NCBI GenBank assembly: GCA_934394595.1
Contig: CAKRRX010000013.1
Coordinates: 1-37,508, forward strand
Direction: 5' to 3'
Origin: an uncultured Blautia sp.
GTDB taxonomy: Bacteria > Bacillota > Clostridia > Lachnospirales > Lachnospiraceae
Length of the DNA stretch: 37,508 bases
The notes beneath the pieces are model-generated. The model did no database searches. It was given only the letters and a program-made list of their open reading frames with translations, and had not been told where the DNA came from. A program made the position numbers and the translations under genes. Within the stretch, counting starts at the first letter, position 1. Each line of letters starts with the position of its first letter. Below, one piece after another: positions 16,700 through 24,440 of the stretch.

Positions 16700-17050
16700 T
16701 CATTCTCCCTTGGAGTCGTTTTCCACATCTTCCCCAAGGAAGAACACACGATAATACATTTCCAGAGATTCCAGAAGCTCTTCTTTTTCCTGGCGGAGCT
16801 GTTTGATTTTTAACGCGCCGCCAATGTCATCATAAAATCCGTCTGCTTCCGCAGCCTCTGTCTTAAACTGAAGATTTCCCTTATCGTCAAACTCCAGGGT
16901 AAAGATTCCGCCAATCTCTTCTGTGTACAGGACGCACATGATCTGAAGCTCTTTTTTTACATGATCCGGCAGGGAATCAAAATCCTTGTTAAAATAATAT
17001 TTCTGTTCATAAGCACTTGCTCCGCAAAGCACTACATTTTCCTGATACAA
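16700..17050 (-). CDS. Small conserved hypothetical protein (DUF6145-like)
   Basis: A 116-residue soluble acidic protein that I recall as the family labelled DUF6145 in Lachnospiraceae; this was not checked. Visible features are the start YQENVVLCGASAYEQKYYFN, then ELQIMCVLYTEEIGG, LEFDDKGNLQF, and a C-terminal charged helix KIKQLRQEKEELLESLEMYYRVFFLGED that may be a coiled coil. I prefer TTG 17050: AGGTGG lies 6 bases upstream and MYQENVVLCG fits the family start. ATG 17074 would overlap the birA stop and has no ribosome site. It is sandwiched between birA and dusB with gaps of about 16 and 4 bases. No function can be assigned. Confidence 0.75.
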   Translation of the reverse strand: MYQENVVLCGASAYEQKYYFNKDFDSLPDHVKKELQIMCVLYTEEIGGIFTLEFDDKGNLQFKTEAAEADGFYDDIGGALKIKQLRQEKEELLESLEMYYRVFFLGEDVENDSKGE

Positions 17051-17066
17051 AGACGTACCACCTTTC

Positions 17067-17861
17067 TTACACATAACTGTACAGCCCACGCACAGAGACC
17101 TCCCCGGCACTGACCGCTGTCACACTTCCATCTGTTTTTTCTACCAGCAGCTCACCGTCATCTGTGATTCCTCTGGCAATCCCCTCATAGGGTTCTTTCG
17201 CCAGGACCCGGACAGGCTGATTATAATTGGCAAGAATGCCTTCATATTCTTCCCTCAGGCCGCTGAGGTCGCAGGTTGCTGTAAATATCTCATAGTATCT
17301 CTCAAAGGCTTCCATTACAAGCCCCGGAACCTGACTTCTGTCAAATTCTCTTCCACCTTCCAGATAAAGAGAAGTGGCCTTATCTGCCATTTCTTCCGGA
17401 AATTCCCGGATATTTACGTTGATTCCCACACCGATCACTGCGTAATCAATTTTACCTTCACGGACTCCCATTTCTGTCAGGATCCCGCAGATTTTTTTCC
17501 GGGAAACCACTACGTCATTTGGCCATTTGATGCTCACATCAAAGCCAAGGTTTCCCACGGCTTTTGCCACTGCCATTCCCATTACCAGGGTCAGCATCGG
17601 GGCATACTGGGGTTCAAATTCAGGCCGCAGAAGGATACTCATCATCACAGAGGTTCCCTCCGGCACTTCCCAGGAGCGGCCCAGACGGCCACGTCCTGCG
17701 GACTGAAATTCTGCCAGTGCAAGGGTTCCCTCCGGTGCCCCCTCCTTTGCCAGGCGTTTGATCCACAGATTGGTGGAATCTGTTTCTCTTGCAAAATGGA
17801 CGGTTTTGCCCGCCCATTTTGTGTGTATATTCTGTTCGATTGTTTCCTTTGTATAATTCAT
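17067..17861 (-). CDS. birA: Biotin-[acetyl-CoA-carboxylase] ligase, monofunctional
   Basis: It activates biotin to biotinoyl-AMP and attaches it to carboxylase carrier proteins. The biotin-loop motif is SAGRGRLGRSW, followed by KWPNDVV and the lysine-containing KICGILTEM, then VIGVGINVN. A C-terminal SH3-like domain covers about residues 215-264 (ARGITDDGELLVE). The protein lacks the N-terminal winged-helix domain of bifunctional BirA, so it should not repress transcription itself. The 264 residues are normal for the short type. Its ATG shares one base with the argF stop (TAATG), suggesting translational coupling. Confidence 0.95.
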   Translation of the reverse strand: MNYTKETIEQNIHTKWAGKTVHFARETDSTNLWIKRLAKEGAPEGTLALAEFQSAGRGRLGRSWEVPEGTSVMMSILLRPEFEPQYAPMLTLVMGMAVAKAVGNLGFDVSIKWPNDVVVSRKKICGILTEMGVREGKIDYAVIGVGINVNIREFPEEMADKATSLYLEGGREFDRSQVPGLVMEAFERYYEIFTATCDLSGLREEYEGILANYNQPVRVLAKEPYEGIARGITDDGELLVEKTDGSVTAVSAGEVSVRGLYSYV

Positions 17862-18862
17862 TATTTTACTTCCGGCTCTCCCAGAGTTGCTACCATAACT
17901 GCCTTGATGGTGTGCATGCGGTTCTCAGCCTCATCAAATACCTTGGATGCAGAAGACTCAAATACCTCGTCCGTTACCTCCATATCTGTCAGGTTGAATC
18001 GCTCTCCCATTTCCTTGCCGATCTTGGTCTTCAGATCATGGAATGCCGGCAGACAGTGAAGGAAAATTGCTTTTTCTCCGGCATTTTTCATCACTGCGGA
18101 AGTAACCTTGTATGGAGTCAGGTCATGGATTCTCTCTTCCCATACCGCATCCGGCTCACCCATGGATACCCATACATCTGTATAAATAACATCTGCATCT
18201 TTTGTTCCGGCATCCACATCCTCTGTGAGAGTGATGGTGGCTCCGGACTGAGCAGCGTACTCTTTGCACTGTGCTACAAGCTCATCATTTGGGAAGTATT
18301 TGCTGCTGGTGCAGGCAACAAAGTGCATTCCAAGCTTGGAGCATGCAACCATCAGGGAATTACCCATGTTATAACGGGCATCGCCCATATATACCAGCTT
18401 GATTCCCTTCAAATATCCGAAATGCTCACGGATGGTAAGCATATCAGCCAGCATCTGAGTGGGATGATACTCATTGGTAAGACCATTCCATACCGGAACT
18501 CCGGCATATTTTGCAAGCTCTTCTACCACATCCTGGCCAAATCCGCGATACTCGATACCATCGTACATTCTTCCCAGGACTCTTGCAGTGTCGGCAATAC
18601 TCTCTTTCTTACCGATCTGGGATCCGGTAGGATCCAGATAAGTACTTCCCATACCAAGATCATGTGCAGCTACCTCAAAGGAACAGCGGGTTCTGGTGCT
18701 GGTTTTCTCAAAAATAAGCGCAATATTTTTACCCTTGTAATATTCGGTCAGCTCACCTGCTTTTTTCTTTGCTTTCAGTTCTGCTGACAGATCCAAAAGA
18801 TACAGGATCTCCTCTGGTGTAAAGTCTTTCAGCGTCAGAAAGTTTCTGCCTTTTAAGTTCAT
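17861..18862 (-). CDS. argF: Ornithine carbamoyltransferase
   Basis: It converts carbamoyl phosphate and ornithine to citrulline in arginine biosynthesis (or the reverse in the arginine deiminase pathway). Carbamoyl-phosphate contacts are S55-T-R-T-R59 in [13 protein letters not shown], and [11 protein letters not shown] follows. The ornithine and catalytic motif HCLPAFHD lies near residue 270. The 333 residues are typical. ATG 18862 has AGGAGG directly upstream. No arcA or arcC neighbour is present, and there are no other arg genes in the window, so it is an isolated member inside a housekeeping run followed by birA. A hairpin (18884-18910) sits in its leader. Biosynthetic role more likely than catabolic, but not decided by sequence. 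Confidence 0.95.
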   Translation of the reverse strand: MNLKGRNFLTLKDFTPEEILYLLDLSAELKAKKKAGELTEYYKGKNIALIFEKTSTRTRCSFEVAAHDLGMGSTYLDPTGSQIGKKESIADTARVLGRMYDGIEYRGFGQDVVEELAKYAGVPVWNGLTNEYHPTQMLADMLTIREHFGYLKGIKLVYMGDARYNMGNSLMVACSKLGMHFVACTSSKYFPNDELVAQCKEYAAQSGATITLTEDVDAGTKDADVIYTDVWVSMGEPDAVWEERIHDLTPYKVTSAVMKNAGEKAIFLHCLPAFHDLKTKIGKEMGERFNLTDMEVTDEVFESSASKVFDEAENRMHTIKAVMVATLGEPEVK

Positions 18863-18883
18863 AGTAATCCTCCTCTGTTCTCA

Positions 18884-18910
18884 CAGGGACAGCCACTTGC
18901 TCTGTCCCTG
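18884..18910 (-). other. Hairpin in the argF leader
   Basis: A perfect 9-bp stem CAGGGACAG/CTGTCCCTG with a nine-base loop lies between the slipin stop and the argF ribosome site. On the gene strand no T run follows, so it is not a standard terminator there. On the opposite strand it is followed by ATTTTTATC. Confidence 0.6.
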
Positions 18911-18924
18911 ATTTTTATCCGTCG

Positions 18925-19878
18925 TTATTTGTTTTCTGCTGATTCTGTTTTTTTATCTTCTGTCACGATCTCCTTCAGGGATGTAGCAAGGCCTGCCAGA
19001 CCCTGGATTTCAGATGGAATGATGATCTTGGTGGATTTGCCGTCAGCAACCTTTGCAAGGGCCTCCAGGCTCTTCAGAGTAAGAACAGCGCTGTCAGCAC
19101 CGGCATCCTTGATCATACGAAGACCTTCTGCATTTGCCTTCTGTACCTTCAGTACTGCTTCCGCCTGACCTTCTGCCTCTTTGATCATACGCTCTTTCTG
19201 AGCCTCTGCACGGAGGATTGCAGCCTGTTTCTCAGCTTCTGCATCCAGAATTGCAGACTCTTTCTTACCTTCTGCAACCAGAATAGTAGATTTCTTCTCA
19301 CCTTCTGCGATGAGAATTGCCTCTCGTCTTTCACGCTCTGCTTTCATCTGCTTCTCCATTGCTTCCTGGATCGCTGCAGGCGGAATGATGTTCTTAAGCT
19401 CTACACGGTTTACCTTGATTCCCCATGGGTCTGTAGCAACATCCAGAGATGCGCGCATCTTGGTATTGATCACTTCACGGGAGGTAAGGGTCTCATCCAG
19501 TTCCATATCACCAATGATATTACGAAGTGTGGTAGCGGAAAGATTCTCAATGGCCATGATTGGGTTTTCCACGCCATAAGCAAACAGCTTTGGATCTGTG
19601 ATCTGGAAAAATACAACGGTATCAATCTGCATAGTTACATTATCCTTGGTGATAACCGGCTGAGGCGGGAAATCTACAACCTGCTCTTTCAGATTGACCT
19701 TTCTTGCCACACGCTCTACAAATGGAAGTTTGAAATGTACACCGGTTCCCCATGTTGCCTGGTAAGCTCCCAGACGTTCCAGTACGATCGCATATGCCTG
19801 TGGCACGATCCGGATACAGGATGCCAGGATCCAAAGTACCAGAATGATAACGACCAGTAAAATTAAGACTTTTGCCAT
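18925..19878 (-). CDS. Slipin/paraslipin SPFH membrane protein (QmcA-like)
   Basis: A stomatin-family protein of 317 residues. A single N-terminal membrane helix (ILLVVIILVLWILASCI) is followed by the SPFH/band 7 domain from about residue 28 to 200 (RLGAYQATWGTGVHFKLPFVERV, PPQPVITKDNVTMQIDTVVFFQ). Then comes a long alanine/glutamate-rich coiled coil (about 185-265; AEGEKKSTILVAEGKKESAIL), and a short C-terminal region ending with acidic residues. Such proteins form large membrane-attached rings and organise membrane microdomains and protease complexes. The gene begins 11 bases after nfeD, its usual partner. ATG follows AGGAGG. It is distinct from the second SPFH protein at 35576. Confidence 0.92.
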   Translation of the reverse strand: MAKVLILLVVIILVLWILASCIRIVPQAYAIVLERLGAYQATWGTGVHFKLPFVERVARKVNLKEQVVDFPPQPVITKDNVTMQIDTVVFFQITDPKLFAYGVENPIMAIENLSATTLRNIIGDMELDETLTSREVINTKMRASLDVATDPWGIKVNRVELKNIIPPAAIQEAMEKQMKAERERREAILIAEGEKKSTILVAEGKKESAILDAEAEKQAAILRAEAQKERMIKEAEGQAEAVLKVQKANAEGLRMIKDAGADSAVLTLKSLEALAKVADGKSTKIIIPSEIQGLAGLATSLKEIVTEDKKTESAENK

Positions 19879-19889
19879 ATTGCCGCCTC

Positions 19890-20318
19890 CTACTTTTTCT
19901 CCACGATCAGTTTTACGCCGCGGATTTCTTTGATCACAACTACAGTGCCAACCGGAATTGTCATGCTGTCATCGGATGTCCGGGCCATCCATTCAATGTC
20001 ATTGATGCGGACCTGGCCGGTCTGGGCCAGATCATTTATCTCCTGGATCACCACAGCACTTTTTCCCAGAAGACTGTTTGCATTTGTCTTTTCTGTATTT
20101 TTATCCAACAGCTTCATCGCCGCCGGCCTGGTAAAAAAAAGAAGCGCCAGGGAAACACAGAAAAACAGCAAAAGCTGTGTCACTACACCGGCACCCAGTC
20201 CGCATGCAATGGCAGCTGCCAGTGCGCCTCCTGCAAACCAGATGGTAGTAAGCGCTGTAGTCAGCCCTTCTATCACCAGAAGCACAGCCAGAATCCCAAG
20301 CCACATGATCGGATCCAT
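19890..20318 (-). CDS. NfeD-like membrane protein (short form)
   Basis: A 142-residue protein with two to three N-terminal membrane helices (about residues 4-75) and a C-terminal OB-fold of the NfeD type (about 85-142; GKSAVVIQEINDLAQTGQVRI, GTVVVIKEIRGVKLIVEKK). It belongs to the short class without a ClpP-like protease part. NfeD proteins are encoded with slipins and are thought to dock to them in the membrane, as here, where the slipin gene starts 11 bases later. AGGAGG precedes the ATG. Confidence 0.88.
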   Translation of the reverse strand: MDPIMWLGILAVLLVIEGLTTALTTIWFAGGALAAAIACGLGAGVVTQLLLFFCVSLALLFFTRPAAMKLLDKNTEKTNANSLLGKSAVVIQEINDLAQTGQVRINDIEWMARTSDDSMTIPVGTVVVIKEIRGVKLIVEKK

Positions 20319-20338
20319 AAGACTCCTCCTTTCGCATT

Positions 20339-21127
20339 TTACCCCTGTCGTCTCTGCCTTGCAGCTTCATACATCAGGATTCCTGCTGCCATGGCTGCAT
20401 TCAGAGATTCCACCTTTCCACACATGGGAATACGGATCAGACAGTCTGCCGCCTGCGCAGCTTCCTCAGTCAGTCCTTTTCCCTCGTTTCCAATGAAAAA
20501 GGCAGTTCCTCCCTGGTATTTTTCCTGATCATAGGAATTTTTCCCTTTCAGATGGGCTGCAAAAGTGCGGATGCCCTGTTGCTCAAGTTCTGCCTTTAAT
20601 GATACCACATCCTCCACGTATAGAAAAGGCATTCTGTAAACAGATCCCATTGTGGAACGGATTACTTTTGGATTTGTAATATCCACACAGGTCCTGGTAA
20701 GGAATACACCGGAAACACCTGCTCCCTCCCCTGTCCTGAAAATTGTCCCTGCATTTCCGGGATCCTGCAGATCTTCCAGGACCATCACCAGAGGTGCTGG
20801 GCCTTTTAGAATATCCCTCATAGTCCAGGTGGGCTTTTTCAAAACGGTGAGAACCCCCTGGGGAGTCTTGGTATCACACATCTGGCGAAAAATATTATCC
20901 GCTACGATTTCTGCTTTCTCTTCCGAAAGGCTCTTTACTTTCTCCATGATTTTCTCATCACTGGACAGGGATTCTGTAATATACACCTTTTCAATCCAGT
21001 CAGCAGGTGCCTCTCCAAACATCTTCCGTCCTTCTGCCACAAACAGTCCCTGCTCTTTCCGGACCTTTGCCTTTTGATTCAACTGTATGACATTTTTGAC
21101 CTGTGTATTATTTGCACTGGTTATCAT
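20339..21127 (-). CDS. TrmH/SpoU-family RNA 2'-O-methyltransferase
   Basis: A SAM-dependent methyltransferase with an alpha/beta knot, acting on rRNA or tRNA. The N-terminal ~100 residues are a substrate-binding domain (VKNVIQLNQKAKVRKEQGLFVAEG). The three SpoU motifs follow: LEDLQDPGNAGTIFRTGEGAG (motif 1, catalytic Arg), FFIGNEGKGL (motif 2) and IRIPMCGKVESLNAAMAAGI (motif 3). The 262 residues fit the RlmB/TsnR-like group; which nucleotide is modified cannot be told. It lies between trkA and nfeD with a 69-base gap upstream and GTGAGGAAAA before the ATG. Confidence 0.9.
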   Translation of the reverse strand: MITSANNTQVKNVIQLNQKAKVRKEQGLFVAEGRKMFGEAPADWIEKVYITESLSSDEKIMEKVKSLSEEKAEIVADNIFRQMCDTKTPQGVLTVLKKPTWTMRDILKGPAPLVMVLEDLQDPGNAGTIFRTGEGAGVSGVFLTRTCVDITNPKVIRSTMGSVYRMPFLYVEDVVSLKAELEQQGIRTFAAHLKGKNSYDQEKYQGGTAFFIGNEGKGLTEEAAQAADCLIRIPMCGKVESLNAAMAAGILMYEAARQRRQG

Positions 21128-21196
21128 AGATTTTCCTCACATTACTGCGATATTTTTTAACACGCTCTGGGAACAAAAAAGTTTCTGTCCACCTCA

Positions 21197-21853
21197 TCAC
21201 GGCTGTTTCTTAAAAGAATTCAGATCTTCATTCCTGCCTACCGCTACCAGGATGCTGCCTGATTCCAGCTTCCTGGCCGGATTCAGATTTACATTTACTG
21301 TATCCCCGTGCTTCACTGCCACCACGTTGATCCGATATTTCTCACGGATTTTCAATTCAGACAGGCTCTTTCCCACCCATTCTGCCGGAACACGAAATTC
21401 TGCCATGCTGAAGTCTGCTGACAGTTCAAACACATCTTCAAAACCTTCTGAGGTAAGATTGCGGGCTACACGAAGTCCCATAGAACGCTCCGGATAGATT
21501 ACCTGATCTGCACCAATCTTCTCCAGAATCCGTCCATGAAGGGAATTCAGTGCCTTGGCCAGAACAAGGGGAACCCCCAGATCCTTGGCCTGCATAGTTG
21601 CTGTGATACTTGCTTCCATGTTTTCTGCAACTGCTATGATCGCCACATCCACATTCTGTACTCCAAGAGATTTCAGGATCCCCGGCTCACGGACATCAGC
21701 TCTTACCGCATAGGTAACAGACTCTGCGATTTCCTGAATATTTTCATCTTTGTCATCGATTGCCAGAACATCATAGTCTGCACTTGCCAGTTCTTTTGCC
21801 AGCGTCATGCCAAATTGCCCCAGTCCGATTACTGCAAAGGATTTTCCCTTCAT
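21197..21853 (-). CDS. ktrA: Potassium uptake regulatory subunit (TrkA/KtrA, RCK domains)
   Basis: A cytosolic nucleotide-binding subunit that gates a Trk/Ktr potassium transporter. The RCK_N Rossmann motif is AVIGLGQFGMTLAKEL, with the ribose-binding acidic end VLAIDDKDE near residue 36. RCK_C (about 135-218) includes EFRVPAEWVGKSLSELKIREKY. The 218 residues match KtrA, not the duplicated TrkA of enteric bacteria. AAGGAG precedes the ATG. Its channel partner lies directly upstream in the operon (87-base gap). Confidence 0.92.
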   Translation of the reverse strand: MKGKSFAVIGLGQFGMTLAKELASADYDVLAIDDKDENIQEIAESVTYAVRADVREPGILKSLGVQNVDVAIIAVAENMEASITATMQAKDLGVPLVLAKALNSLHGRILEKIGADQVIYPERSMGLRVARNLTSEGFEDVFELSADFSMAEFRVPAEWVGKSLSELKIREKYRINVVAVKHGDTVNVNLNPARKLESGSILVAVGRNEDLNSFKKQP

Positions 21854-21940
21854 TACAGTCTCCTTTTCGCTTTTTATGATGCCAGGGGCAAAAGCCTTAT
21901 CATGCAGGCATGAACAGCTTTTTACCCTGATATCTTTTTA

Positions 21941-23332
21941 TTAACCGATCATAATATTTTCTTCAGCCAGATACACATCCTCTGCTTTTTTCTGTGCTCT
22001 GGCCACCACAGCGGCACCCAGTGTAAGAGGGCCGATTCTTCCAAGATACATGGTAAAAATAATAATCCACTTGGCTGGCGTATTCACAACTGCCGTAAGT
22101 CCTCTGGAAAGCCCAACCGTACCAACGGCAGAAGTCAGCTCATAAAGAACATCCACAAAAGGTGCCTGAGGCATAACTGCAAATATCAGCAGTACCGACA
22201 CAAACAATACTCCGATTGAGGTTCCCGCAACTACCAGTGCGGAACGTACATAGCTGTTGCGGATCTTTCTGCCATAAACCTCCACATCCTTTTTTCCCCT
22301 AAGGTTCGTAATAATACTCAGTATCAGCACTGCCAGAGTCGTAGTCTTTATACCACCTGCAGTTCCCATGGGAGAGCCGCCCACCAGCATAAGAAAAAGA
22401 CAGATCATCACACTGCCATTGGTAAGCGCGCCCTGGTCCACAGTGAAAAACCCGGCAGTTCTTGTGGTTACAGACTGAAAAGCTGCTGCCATCACCTTCT
22501 GCCCTGCAGACAGATTGCCTAATGTATCCGGATTATGGTACTCAAAAATAAGAATAAACACTGTTCCTCCCAATAGAAGGATCCCTGTTGTGGTCAATAC
22601 AAGTTTACTCTGCAGACGCAGGGTTCTGTAGACTCGCCCAGGTGAAAGCTTTCTCTGAAAAACAAGCTTTATCTTTTTCCCCAGATCCCACCACACGGTA
22701 AAACCAAGACCTGAAGCTATGATCAGCAGGATCGTAGTAATGTTCACCATAGGATCTTTCACATAGGGCGCAAGACTGTTCTCTCCCAAAAGGTCGATAC
22801 CTGCATTGCAAAATGCAGAAATCGCAGTAAATACAGCCTGTCCAATCCCCTTTGCCAGGCCAAACTTCGGAACAAAACAGATTGCGTAGCCCACTGCCCC
22901 GATTCCTTCTGCTGCAAATACGCAGAGAACCACTTTTTTGACCACAGTAACCAGACCGGCCATCTGTTCCAGATTGTAGGATTCCTGAATCATCCGGCGA
23001 TTTCTCATACTGATTTTCCGGTTCAACGACACGAAAATGATATTGGCAAGGGCAATCAGGCCAATGCCTCCGATCTGTATGAGAAGAAGGATCACCAGCT
23101 TCCCAATCAGACTCCAGTGAGTAGCCGTCACCACTGTAACCAGTCCAGTCACACAGACACAGGTAGTGGCAGTAAACATAGCATCGGAAAAGGAGGTGCG
23201 CACTCCCGCTGCCGCACAAAATGGCAGCCACAAAATTAGTCCTCCTACAAAAATTACCCCAGCAAAGCTGAGGGTAATTATTTGTGCTGTATTCAGTTTA
23301 TGCAGTTTTAATTGCAGTTTTTGAATAAACAT
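21941..23332 (-). CDS. ktrB: Potassium transporter subunit (TrkH/KtrB family)
   Basis: A membrane protein with four M-P-M repeats forming the potassium pore. Filter-like P-loops are visible at TTTCVCVTGLVTV, AISAFCNAGIDL, SVTTRTAGFFTV and LTSAVGTVGLSRGL. The Gly/Thr residues that define the filter are kept in each. The 463 residues are typical of KtrB. The ATG starts 11 bases after the pfkA stop and has no clear Shine-Dalgarno sequence, so its translation may depend on coupling to pfkA. It works with the RCK protein encoded next. Confidence 0.92.
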   Translation of the reverse strand: MFIQKLQLKLHKLNTAQIITLSFAGVIFVGGLILWLPFCAAAGVRTSFSDAMFTATTCVCVTGLVTVVTATHWSLIGKLVILLLIQIGGIGLIALANIIFVSLNRKISMRNRRMIQESYNLEQMAGLVTVVKKVVLCVFAAEGIGAVGYAICFVPKFGLAKGIGQAVFTAISAFCNAGIDLLGENSLAPYVKDPMVNITTILLIIASGLGFTVWWDLGKKIKLVFQRKLSPGRVYRTLRLQSKLVLTTTGILLLGGTVFILIFEYHNPDTLGNLSAGQKVMAAAFQSVTTRTAGFFTVDQGALTNGSVMICLFLMLVGGSPMGTAGGIKTTTLAVLILSIITNLRGKKDVEVYGRKIRNSYVRSALVVAGTSIGVLFVSVLLIFAVMPQAPFVDVLYELTSAVGTVGLSRGLTAVVNTPAKWIIIFTMYLGRIGPLTLGAAVVARAQKKAEDVYLAEENIMIG

Positions 23333-23343
23333 ATCTGATTTTA

Positions 23344-24333
23344 TTATTTCTTGTAATTATGGGAGAGAGACTCGCAAACTTCCCACATATATGGGGTTAC
23401 GCTCTTCTCCATTGCAAGTGCCTCATTGATATCGAAATCAACGAAATCACCATGACGATATCCTACAACACGGCTCTTCTTGCCTTCCAGAAGAAGATCT
23501 ACAGCCATAGCACCCATCATAGAAGCATATACACGGTCTTTACATGTAGGGCTTCCACCACGCTGCATATGTCCAAGAATCGTAGCACGTGTCTCGATTC
23601 CGGTAGCAGCCTCGATACGTGTTGCCATTGCCTGTGAATGACCGATACCCTCTGCATTGATAATAATATGATGCTTCTTGCCAAGCTTACGGCTTTCAAT
23701 AATGTTATTGATAAGCTTCTGCTCGTCATAGTCATATTTTTCAGGAATCAGAACATCCTCAGCTCCATTGGCAATACCGCACCACAGTGCCAGCCAGCCG
23801 GCGCCACGTCCCATAACCTCAATGATACTGCATCTCTCATGGGAGGTAGAAGTATCACGTACCTTATCAATTGCTTCCATAGCAGTATTTACAGCGGTAT
23901 CAAAACCGATGGTATACTCTGTGCAGGCAATGTCAAGGTCGATGGTTCCAGGGACACCGATTGTATTGATTCCAAGATTTGCCAGCTTCTGTGCTCCGGC
24001 AAAGGAACCATCTCCACCGATTACAACAAGTCCGTCAATTCCATGCTTGCGGCAGATCTCTGCTCCACGCTGCTGTCCTTCTGCAGTACGGAACTCAGCA
24101 CATCTTGCGGTATAAAGAATAGTACCTCCACGCTCGATGGTATCAGATACGTCTCTTGCTGTCATATCAATGATTTCTTCATTTAATAAACCATTGTAAC
24201 CTTTCAGGATACCTTTTACCTGAAGGCCGCTGGAAAGTCCGCGTCTTACAACTGCACGGATTGCAGCATTCATTCCAGGTGCGTCACCGCCGCTGGTCAG
24301 GACACCAATGGTCTTAATCTTGTTTTCTGCCAT
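23344..24333 (-). CDS. pfkA: ATP-dependent 6-phosphofructokinase
   Basis: It phosphorylates fructose 6-phosphate to fructose 1,6-bisphosphate, the committed glycolytic step. The N-terminus IGVLTSGGDAPGMNAAIRAVV and GGDGSFAGAQ (Gly after GGD, the ATP-type signature) are clear. The catalytic loop reads PGTIDLDIACTEYTIGFDTA, keeping the catalytic Asp but with Leu where most enzymes have Asn (TIDND). EVMGRGAGWLAL and GHMQRGGSPT follow. I chose ATG 24333 (329 residues) because GGAGGAG lies just upstream; the longer frame to 24414 has no family similarity. It lies 107 bases after dnaE, a gene pair seen in many Firmicutes. Confidence 0.95.
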   Translation of the reverse strand: MAENKIKTIGVLTSGGDAPGMNAAIRAVVRRGLSSGLQVKGILKGYNGLLNEEIIDMTARDVSDTIERGGTILYTARCAEFRTAEGQQRGAEICRKHGIDGLVVIGGDGSFAGAQKLANLGINTIGVPGTIDLDIACTEYTIGFDTAVNTAMEAIDKVRDTSTSHERCSIIEVMGRGAGWLALWCGIANGAEDVLIPEKYDYDEQKLINNIIESRKLGKKHHIIINAEGIGHSQAMATRIEAATGIETRATILGHMQRGGSPTCKDRVYASMMGAMAVDLLLEGKKSRVVGYRHGDFVDFDINEALAMEKSVTPYMWEVCESLSHNYKK

Positions 24334-24440
24334 AATAATCTCCTCCATCTTATGAATCGTCGGGAGCTGTTCCTCCATTCTCATCAGTAGAAATGCTCTC
24401 GTTTTTCTATACACATATTCAGCATTAGTTTATAGCATTT

